From Apophysomyces variabilis (Eukaryota > Mucoromycota > Mucoromycetes > Mucorales > Mucoraceae): a stretch of 64,000 nt of DNA. Below are positions 56,220 through 64,000 of the stretch, piece by piece. Numbering within the stretch: the stretch's first letter is position 1; every line of letters starts with the position of its first letter. Below the pieces are notes generated by a model. That model ran no database searches. It had not been told where the DNA came from and was given only the letters and a program-made list of their open reading frames with translations. The position numbers and the translations under genes are program-made. The stretch covers positions 368,543 through 432,542 of the forward strand of contig MZZL01000395.1 in NCBI GenBank assembly GCA_002749535.1, in the 5' to 3' direction.

Positions 56220-56965
56220 AGCTTTAGTGTTTGTAAAGAAAGTTATCGAGAAACGATTCTGTCGAGCTTGGTTGTTAACGAACGTACTATCGGTTGAACG
56301 AAAATAAAATGGACATAATCATGCTAAGAGGGAATTACACAAAGATACCTTACCTGCAGTGCAAGATCAACCTCAAGGTCGACTGGTACGTCGAGTTCAA
56401 GCAATTCACATTGATCAAAGTCGATAGTGACTTCGAAGACAACTAAGTATATCGACTGTATCTTTGCCGTCCTTAATCATACAGACACAAAAATTGATGT
56501 ATGAAACGTGATAGAACTGAACCGAGACATCGACAATGTACTAACCGCCTATATTGCTATATTTGGTATCCTAGACAGAGTGGACATAACCGCATTGCTG
56601 AAATACTTTATTTATCAGCATGCTATCATTAAATCTCTGGCGATGATGGAACCTGAATGGGTAGGGTTCCAATGTCCATATATCAATTACACAGTGGCAA
56701 AACGTTACGCTAGAACTCGGCCGAGGATACATTATGGAAAACGCGCACAGAAAGTTTCGGGCCCCTATATGCCACTGGCAAATGGTTGAAGTAGGATCCA
56801 TGCTCGATATTGTCTGGTACGGAAAGGATAGATAACTTTTTGCACAAAAGTCTTTGATGCGTTGCTTTACACTGTATTTGGTTATTGGACTCACTGGTGA
56901 AGGAATGGGATATACCGTTGAAGAGGCTACACATGGCGAATTTGTGGTCAGTTGGAAGTACTTTC
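56220..56965 (+). pseudogene. HET-like relic (C-terminal module only)
   Basis: Broken frames resemble the C-terminal half of the neighbouring HET-like genes. In order they are VKKVIEKRFCRAWL, then after a frameshift NKMDIIMLRGN-like and KIPYLQ, then STKYID-like, then in another frame a stretch equivalent to the DDLK..DIL segment (TAYIAIFGILDRVD), KVSGPY, and finally HGEFVV. Several stops and shifts make it non-functional. No N-terminal HET block 1 or 2 is present upstream. It is flanked by intact paralogues and may act as a donor for gene conversion. Confidence 0.65.
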
Positions 56966-57314
56966 GTGCATCGGCCTGAAGATAGTTTACGCAATGGTAG
57001 GTATTGTATAAAGAGCCGATGAGTGATTTACTGGGTACTTGACATCTAACAGTCGTCTTCCAGATGTACCTTGGATACCTTTGATAGCTGTTGTCTTGCT
57101 TACGGAAGGGCGCACTTCTTTTATGTGCTCATTATAATTCCGTTCCTCTGTTATGGTGAAATGATCGTACACCGTTACACGGGTTTCAGGGGGTTCAAAT
57201 GTTTGTTTTTCTTGCCAGCAACACCCACATAGCCACTCACGCGACCAAATCTTCCTACCGGTGAAAGCTCATATACTTTTGCCAAAGCCTTTGCTTTCTT
57301 ATTTTTTTCTAGCA
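56966..57314. other. Intergenic/promoter region of HET-like copy 4
   Basis: Gene-free. Lacks the conserved promoter module of copies 1-3. A pyrimidine-rich tract directly precedes the start codon. Confidence 0.4.
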
Positions 57315-58739
57315 ATGAGTGACTCTGCACGCCCGCACAGTTTTTCTGTACGTCGGATAGCGAGTGAGATAGTGCTTTTGGACACAGGATCCGATCTTGA
57401 CAACGTCAAATGCATATCCATACCATTCGATGATCATCTTCCTGAATACTATGCAATTTCCTATCGCTGGGGTGTACACGCTGAATGGAAAGCGCAAACC
57501 CCTAATTATATGGCATCCATCACGTCAATATCGCAGGGTAATCTTATCAAATTATGCACGTACTATCGCTCCAGAATACGGTATTTATGGATCGACGTCG
57601 TGTGTATCAATCAAGCAGACAAAAACCACAGAAAGATGGCGATCAAAATCATGGACGACATATATCGAAGAGCAAAGAGAATTATCGCAGTACCCGATCT
57701 CTGTTATTGCGATAAGAACCCTCTAATGAATGATATTACGAAAGTGGATATTGAAGCGGTAGTTATTGGCATGGCAATGAGATACTTCTTGCTTAGATAC
57801 GAACCTCGCGTTATCGACACGTTATTCGACTGGCATGAACCCGGCACATACCCAGGCTTTCGGTTAGAAATCAGCGAACTGACGAATATAACCGAGTCAC
57901 TGGATGCACACAAGGATTCATTTTGGACTTTTGATGATTATACCCGTGCAAAAGTGCAAGTGGGCAACACAGAGAGGGGCTGGACCTTTATTGATCGTGT
58001 TATCACTGAATGGGCGGAGAGGGCTTGGGTCATCAGCGAACGCACTATCGGTACGAAGGACAAGAAATTACTTATACATATATTGAGAGCAAATGCAGTT
58101 TTCTATTGGAAAATTCTCGGGGAGCTTGCGTGGGAAATACAATTTCAATCACACGCTATCTTCGATGCAATCATTAAGTCCAAGTCGACCAAGTTCGTGG
58201 ATCGCTTGTTCGCCATACTTCCTCACACCAAATACAAGGATGCCAAGCAAAAGTTGATAGATGAAGAAATATCTATCGGTAGCGAAGATGATTTGAAGTG
58301 GCTTCTATTCGACATTCTAGACATGGATGGGAGAGTCGAGCTATTCAATTACCTCATTCAGCAACATGGTAAATTTTACTTTGAACTGCCATTTTCTCTG
58401 AAGAAGAACGAATTCCGCTTGCAAATACTGAATAGCGATTACGAAGCGCTGCTTGCTCTTATAATTAAACCAATAACAACGCAAGATAAAAAACGTGCGC
58501 TGAAAGTTACATGCCCTTTTGTCTATCCATGCACGCCTGAGTTGGGCGACGAATTCCAGCAATCGGATACTGAAGGTAATTCAGATATAATCCTGTTTTA
58601 TGGATATTACGGGGCTTCCAAAAAGTACATTGGCTATAGATACCGAAAGTTAGACGGCGTTTGGCGACTGAACGGAGTTATATGTATCCAACACGCTCCA
58701 CACATATGGAAACACGGTGAATTTCTGATGTACTTATAG
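57315..58739 (+). CDS. HET-domain-like protein copy 4 (longer variant)
   Basis: A 474-residue paralogue. The start at 57315 (MSDSARPHSFSVRR) is the first ATG of the frame and adds about 18 residues before the common SEIVLLDTGSD. All HET blocks are present (YYAISYRWG, YLWIDVVCINQAD, RAWVISERTIG). Here the third block reads RAW, closer to the classical family. The region between blocks 2 and 3 is about 35 residues longer than in copies 2-3 and includes a unique stretch with DTLFDWHEPGTYPGF. The shared STKFVDRLFAILPHTKYKDA segment and HGEFLMYL tail are kept. The N-terminal module is similar but not identical to copies 1-3, so this is an older duplicate. Confidence 0.8.
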   Translation: MSDSARPHSFSVRRIASEIVLLDTGSDLDNVKCISIPFDDHLPEYYAISYRWGVHAEWKAQTPNYMASITSISQGNLIKLCTYYRSRIRYLWIDVVCINQADKNHRKMAIKIMDDIYRRAKRIIAVPDLCYCDKNPLMNDITKVDIEAVVIGMAMRYFLLRYEPRVIDTLFDWHEPGTYPGFRLEISELTNITESLDAHKDSFWTFDDYTRAKVQVGNTERGWTFIDRVITEWAERAWVISERTIGTKDKKLLIHILRANAVFYWKILGELAWEIQFQSHAIFDAIIKSKSTKFVDRLFAILPHTKYKDAKQKLIDEEISIGSEDDLKWLLFDILDMDGRVELFNYLIQQHGKFYFELPFSLKKNEFRLQILNSDYEALLALIIKPITTQDKKRALKVTCPFVYPCTPELGDEFQQSDTEGNSDIILFYGYYGASKKYIGYRYRKLDGVWRLNGVICIQHAPHIWKHGEFLMYL

Positions 58740-59694
58740 ACCTACTATGACTCTAACAAGAAACTGTACTTATCGAATTTCTGGCGAGTATGTTTAAAGA
58801 AATGCCTGTAGATCAGTTTTTCTGTAGCTACCGTAGACTAACGGTAACACACAATTTGTACAAAAGATCAGATTCATGGGTTTATGATGGCAATAAACTT
58901 AATAAACTCATTCAACGCTCTTCATATGCGCCATACGATCACTTTTGTTCATAAAGCAAGAAGTTATTCTGACCTGAAAGTCAAAATTTTGTCCTTCCAT
59001 AATAGTCTCGAGTTCCGTAAATAACTGTGGCCCCAAAGTACCGATACGCAATCACGCCAATTACTTGTCGCATTGACTTATAGCAGCTGTGGGGATGAGG
59101 TACCCGAGTCAGAATACATTGCTATTTCCGAGATAGGCATAGATCGCACCACCATGATCTGCCCCTGTGGTGCTTGCAGAATTGTACCAAGAATAGTGAG
59201 ATGCCTGTTCGGCTGGTGCATGGATTTTTCTGCCGCTACTATGTAGATCTTCAGTGCCAAGTTCCTCGCAATGATTTCTAATTTAAAATACGAGTTAGCA
59301 ATGGGTGACATACCCACAATGCTCCTGACGAACGTACAAACCAAGGGGCTAAGCTTTAGCGAGGTGTCCTTACTATTCTTCTGCAACATAGTTTACGATT
59401 TGTGAAATTTCGTGGAGTAACACTTTCTATATATGAAAAACTTCGCTTAGGAGCAGATGTCTACAGATACCTGCTATTTTCGTGACCGGCTTGTCAAACG
59501 CTACTTTTTGTTGATATATAAGTTGTACGTTATATAGTCTAGAATGAGAATCTAAGGAGTGTTTCCCAAGCCATCATTTTGGGATACCGCCTTTGATGTT
59601 ATTACAGGGGTGAAAGCGATTCAATGTTGTTATATAGTTGTATTTGAGAAAAACTTAGTGAACATCACTGTTTGTTCCTGCTTGTTACAAATAA
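58740..59694. other. Intergenic spacer between HET-like copies 4 and 5
   Basis: About 950 bp with no supported gene. A 103-codon minus-strand frame (59078-59389) has no recognisable motif and is not called. Confidence 0.45.
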
Positions 59695-60975
59695 ATGAGC
59701 GAGATCGTGCTTTTGGACACGGCGTCTGGCTTAAACAAAATCAAATGTGTATCCATACCATTTGATGAGAATACCTCGGGGTACTATGCAATTTCTTACC
59801 GGTGGGGTGTACATACTGAATGGAGAGCGCAAACACCAAATTATGTGGCGTCTATTACCTCCGTGTCACAGGAAAATCTGATCAATTTGTGCAAAATACT
59901 GCGCCCCGAAATACGTTATCTATGGATCGATGTCGTATGTATCAATCAAGCGAACGTATTTCACAGAAAAATGGCCATCAAAAACATGGACAACATATAT
60001 CGGAAAGCAAGAAGGATCATTGCAGTACCAGATCTCTGTTATTGTGCGGGATATCCTTTAATGGAGGATGTTTCTAAGGAACATATTATCACAGCAGTTA
60101 AGGAAATGTCGCGCGAGCAGAACGAATGGGCCCTTGTAGATCCCGCTCTTGGTGGGTTTTATGCGGCAATAGATCGTCATCACACAATGGCGCTGAAGGC
60201 GACCGAATATATACTTCGAGTCATCGAAGATTGGGCATACAGATGTTGGGTCATTAGCGAACGTACTATCGGTGTCAAGTACGATAAGCTGGATCTGATC
60301 ATTCTAAGAGCAAATGGTACCACTATCTGTTATAAACAGTGGGGTAGCTTCCTTAACACCATTTGGGATATTGAGACTAATCAATACGATCTCATTCACG
60401 CTATCCTTAGCTCCAGATCAACAAAGTACATCGACCGTCTGTTCGCCATACTTCCTCACACCAAATACAAGGATACTGTGCAAAGGTTGGTGGATGAAGG
60501 CACAAGTATTTATTGCAAAATGGATCTCTATATAACTTTGTTCGGGATCCTGGACGGAATCGGAAAATCTGTGCTACTGGCATACGCTATTACTATGCTT
60601 GAGGAACATGAGCGTTTTAAGTTTCGATACGTTTTGCCATTGTTCACAAAAGAGGAGCAATTTCAGTATCCAACGGGCACTGACGAAGAGTATGTTCCAA
60701 ACATTGAGACTACGATACGTGGCGGAAAGCATGCCCTCAAAATATCAGGTCCCTATGTTATATACCAGCAGAACGCTGGCAGTGCTGCGCACCAATTGGA
60801 TGATGAAGTTGGATCGACGCTTGACATCTTTCTTCGGGTCCATAATAGCAGGACTTCTTCCTATCATTGCCTTCGGTGTGTTAGACCAAACGGCATTTGG
60901 ACGGTGAATCGCATAGTAGTGTACAGTTCAGAATCACCAGATCATAGATACGGCGAATTTGTGATGTTTGAATAA
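59695..60975 (+). CDS. HET-domain-like protein copy 5
   Basis: A 426-residue, single-exon paralogue starting MSEIVLLDTASGLNK. HET blocks are GYYAISYRWGVH, YLWIDVVCINQAN and RCWVISERTIG. The shared STKYIDRLFAILPHTKYKDT segment and GEFVMF end are present. The N-terminal module is diverged from copies 1-3 at the nucleotide level, so it does not take part in the recent homogenisation. The C-terminal part contains CLRCVRPNGIW, equivalent to CLRCLRSNGIW in copy 2. It lies at the array's right end, before the phosphomannose isomerase gene on the opposite strand. Confidence 0.8.
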   Translation: MSEIVLLDTASGLNKIKCVSIPFDENTSGYYAISYRWGVHTEWRAQTPNYVASITSVSQENLINLCKILRPEIRYLWIDVVCINQANVFHRKMAIKNMDNIYRKARRIIAVPDLCYCAGYPLMEDVSKEHIITAVKEMSREQNEWALVDPALGGFYAAIDRHHTMALKATEYILRVIEDWAYRCWVISERTIGVKYDKLDLIILRANGTTICYKQWGSFLNTIWDIETNQYDLIHAILSSRSTKYIDRLFAILPHTKYKDTVQRLVDEGTSIYCKMDLYITLFGILDGIGKSVLLAYAITMLEEHERFKFRYVLPLFTKEEQFQYPTGTDEEYVPNIETTIRGGKHALKISGPYVIYQQNAGSAAHQLDDEVGSTLDIFLRVHNSRTSSYHCLRCVRPNGIWTVNRIVVYSSESPDHRYGEFVMFE

Positions 60976-61175
60976 AAAATTATATGTTTTGATAGCTCTG
61001 TAATTTTGCGAGGGTAATCTTCCCCTAAACAAAATTGTGTCTAATTCTAATTGGTTCTTCGCTTTACTGCCAAGGCAGACTAAACACTTAATAATCAGCC
61101 TATGAATAGCCATGAAATTTGGCGTTACGCCATTAGCGGGATAATCTGAATTAAAGGAACGAAAAAGACGATGTA

Positions 61176-62601
61176 TTATTGCGATGGAAGTGCAAAAGCC
61201 CTATAGAATTCAAGACCCGAGTCACCGGCCACCGTTGTGATGGGAGTGTTGGCCCCGATGAAGTAGACGTAACCCTCATCGAGCGGAAACGAGTTTTCCC
61301 TTTGTAATTTTCCACTACCACTTGTCACAATCAATATACTGGGTCCTGCAAGAGGTTTCTGGGATTCAGATTCGCTAGCCTTCAATTTTGCCAGAACGAC
61401 GGAGAACTCTTCGATGGGAGGGTCGTACAGAAGAGAGTGATCTCCGAAGGGCACGGGTGTCATTTTCTGCGATTCCGCGGACCCATAACGGTAGGTCAAC
61501 ATATCGACTAGTACACGAACATCTTTGAATTTTGGTGTCAATCCAGCACGCACAACGTTGTCACTCGTAGCCATGCATTCCACACAGTCTGTATATAGAG
61601 AACATGAGAAATACACGAAATTGGCTAAGTTTTTTTCGACCAACCTCCGGACAGATAGGCATGAGGTTCATTTGCTCCCAAGAAAATGGCCTGCCCGGGT
61701 TTCATTGTGACATAATTTAACATCAAGACAGCAAAGACGCCCACATCTCCGCCGGGATATTCTTCGTCTAAGCGCAGGAGCAAGTTGCTGATGGTGTCGT
61801 TTGCTATGGTGTCCTTCAATCGTTCTATTAACGCATTGAGTTGTCCTGTCACCTTCTCTTGCGGACTATTCATGAGTGCTTCGAATACAGCCTTCAACAC
61901 AGCCTTATTCTCGCTTTCGGTTGCTTCTGTGTTTTGGACCGTCGATACAAACCGTGCAGAAACATCAGAACCGATCAAGCCTTCAAATTCGGGATAACGC
62001 TGAATATGATCTGCAATTTCGTTGAGCGGTCGGAATCCACACAAGGCTTCAAATGGTGTAATGGCGATCGCCATTTCAGGCTACATGAAATTTTTTAGCA
62101 AGAAACTAATGGTTGTCCCACGTGGAAGAAGGCGTAAGTTCCTCTATTCACCTTGTGGTTTGGATCCTAATAAAAGTATGGATAAACCCATTTACTAAGT
62201 AATTTCTACATCTTGTCTCCTTTTTGTACCTTGTAAATGGAGGGAAATTCTTTAAATAGACGCGCTCCCAGGATCTTGTCAGGATGTGCCTGGATAGACA
62301 AAGCCTTGCGAATGGATAGGATCTTGAAAAGGAATGGCAGGTCTTTATTGTACTGCTCATATATTGCAGAAGTACTGAGGTCTGGGTTGGCTTCGATAGC
62401 AGACTTGAGTGTGGTCTCGGTTCCGGCCAATTTAGATGGCGCGTTGGGATGGGTTCCCATCCATAATTCGGCATACGGCTTTGTGGGATCGATAGTAGCA
62501 CCGGACTTGTTGGCGTAATGGGCTACTTTAGAGACATTACCGAGTTTACCCCAGTCGTAGGATTGGGTGTTGCATTGCAAACGGTAAATGGTGGGACTCA
62601 T
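61176..62601 (-). CDS. Mannose-6-phosphate isomerase
   Basis: Type I phosphomannose isomerase, a zinc enzyme interconverting fructose-6-phosphate and mannose-6-phosphate for GDP-mannose, glycosylation and cell-wall synthesis. Four exons (62601-62230, 62166-62152, 62080-61645, 61588-61176) sum to 1236 nt, 411 residues. Exon 2 is a 15-nt microexon encoding DPNHK, needed to rebuild the conserved DPNHKPEMAIAIT. Family motifs: YDWGKLG near the start, PYAELWMGTHP (42-52), LSIQAHPDK (101-109, zinc-binding Gln and His), FLGANEPHAYLSGD..ECMATSDNVVRAGLTPK (catalytic Arg region). The gene's 5' end is only about 134 bp from a transposon terminus at 62736, so its promoter may be altered. Confidence 0.96.
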
Positions 62602-62735
62602 TTTATGGATGACGGGAAAAGATCGTTATGGTGGGGGCGGCAAGAGCGCTTACCCCGCTCTTTATCCCAAAATGAGCGGCGGGTGTTGAAATTCTTATGA
62701 TCAGCCGAGAAGAGAGAAAGGAAACAAAGCGTATA
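62602..62735. promoter_or_regulatory. Short promoter of the phosphomannose isomerase gene
   Basis: Only 134 bp separate the start codon from the TA at which a Tc1/mariner-like element is inserted. The native upstream DNA beyond this lies on the far side of the element, outside the window. Confidence 0.5.
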
Positions 62736-64000
62736 CTGTTTATTGAACAATTTTTGCGTCCATGCAAGGATCAAGTTTGCGCTAAAAGGTACATAAATAT
62801 GCGTCATTAGTATATGGATTATGCGGGAAATATATTTTACTTACCTCAACTTGGTCCTTCCGTGGACACGAAATTCATTCGAGCAGCGTAAAACAACGTT
62901 CATGGTTAGTAAATAGAAGGATAACTTGACATCTTTTTTTTTGACTTACCCCGGAAGGGTAATCCTACCCAAAGACAGGGGCCGGCCCCGCACCTGTATC
63001 CGGGGGGGGCGGCGAGAGAGAGGCAAGGCTTCCATGGATTGCCGGTTAGAGTGTAACGCACTGCAGAGGACTTGAAGCGATGCAACACCTGGCGAGGACT
63101 TGGAAGCAGAAGATAATGAATAACACTGTGCATAAACAGACAACATTTATTTTTCACTTACCTAGTGGAGTGCAGGGAGCTTACTCACACAATCAAGGTG
63201 GTTCGGGACAGAGGTCATGCAGGCTAAAGGTTACAGAAGAGGGATATCAGTCATTCTGTACATATAATCCATTTGAAGTACATACCGGGGATATTTTGTA
63301 TAACAGAGGCAAGGAGCAGAAAAGGTGTTGTCCCTTCGCGTTTATATTGCTCAGGTCACTGAAACCAAAAATCACAGTCATGAATAAGAAATCGATGGAT
63401 GTCTTATGGATGACAACAATTCAGAGATAAGACAACAATTCTCCCAAGAGCAAACATGGACTCAGTCCGATAGAAGGTCTTGAACAGAATGGAACATCTG
63501 TAGAGGAAATAAACCCTCTTCGTTCGTTTCTATACGTCATTGATGATATCATATCCGTTTCTGTCAGTTATGGTATCAGAAGCTGTCAGGGCAATGGTAC
63601 CCAATTCCTGTTCTGCTCATTGTATTGCCTTATATTCCACTTTTATTTTCTCTGAATGTAGCTAAGCTCTCCTTTTCTCCTATTATATCTTAAACTTTGT
63701 CCATTAGGCAATCACAAAAGATTGGATTGCCACGGAACGAACAGTTGTTATCTTGTCATGGATAATGTACCCATTCATACACCAGTCAAGGTTAAGCAAT
63801 TGGTCGAAGAAAGAGGATACAAATGTCTCTATCCTCTTACTCTCCCTTTCTCAACCCAATAAAAGAGTTTTGGGCCAAAGTGAAGGCTGGGGTAAGAAGG
63901 GAACCCTTACGAGTTGACGATAACCTTCAAGAGCGTATTGTTCAAGCAGCGCGAAAAGAAAAGCGCTCAGACTGGCAAAGATGGATCAGACACTCTGAGA
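62736..64000 (+). mobile_element. Tc1/mariner-like element, third copy (runs off window)
   Basis: It begins CTGTTTATTGAACAATTTTT right after a TA (62734-62735), the same terminus as the composite element. It then follows the arms' sequence (from GCGTCCATGC onward) with scattered differences. It has no LINE in its terminal region. Unlike the arms, it continues past the truncation point into the transposase C-terminus. Its right end is beyond the window. Confidence 0.85.
63712..64000 (+). pseudogene. Degenerate Tc1/mariner (DDE_3) transposase, third copy
   Basis: Same catalytic region as the arm copies, with a TGTCATGGATAATGTACCC Asp segment. An indel destroys the frame at the PYSPFLNPIEEF region, and a TAA replaces the position of the catalytic Glu neighbourhood. 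It extends further than the arms with a frame ending RSDWQRWIRHSE-like, the usual C-terminal end of such transposases. Inactive. Confidence 0.8.

Noticed and set aside
59078..59389. 103-codon minus-strand frame between HET-like copies
   Set aside because: No motif, no paralogue in the other intergenic spacers and no splice context.

Overview
This window reads as a nuclear contig from an early-diverging filamentous fungus, most likely Mucoromycota (probably Mucorales). The case rests on gene content and style: many short introns of about 50-90 nt with GTAAGT-type donors and CTAAC-like branch sites, a secreted chitin deacetylase-type enzyme, degenerate Tc1/mariner-like and LINE elements, and several classical eukaryotic single-copy genes. 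I do not assign a genus.

Left part (1-20 kb) is mostly housekeeping. It holds the U2AF small subunit, an unusual RGS-domain/FSP1-AIF-type oxidoreductase fusion, a long gene-poor stretch (about 7-10.8 kb), a G3BP-like NTF2/RRM protein, a NodB polysaccharide deacetylase, the AP-1 beta-adaptin and a homeodomain factor. A RING-CH membrane protein follows at 20.5-21.4 kb.

21.5-28.5 kb is a LIM-domain gene split by a 5.6 kb composite transposon (21670-27271). The insertion has outward TIRs, TA duplications and a nested 5'-truncated LINE. Two 1554-bp arms, apparently identical, face each other around a decayed nuclease-like gene fragment. A third copy of the same element family sits just upstream of the mannose-6-phosphate isomerase gene at the right end.

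29-50 kb carries six exon models that close in frame: TTI1 (checkpoint/PIKK assembly), a LENG8/Thp3 SAC3-domain protein, a tail-anchored coiled-coil protein with a dynein-adaptor-like CC1 box, a SET-domain lysine methyltransferase, and a 2967-residue BLTP2/Fmp27/Hobbit bridge-like lipid transfer protein.

51-61 kb is a tandem array of HET-like (heterokaryon-incompatibility-type) genes: three full copies plus one (57315-58739) with a longer variable region, one copy cut by an N gap, and one relic. Three of them share an identical promoter plus first ~100 codons and then diverge abruptly, which points to modular gene conversion. This array, the composite transposon and the RGS-FSP1 fusion are the most interesting parts of the window.

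Exon coordinates were derived by hand from splice signals. For most multi-exon genes the summed exon lengths are a multiple of three, which supports the models. Homology calls come from recognised motifs, not from a search.
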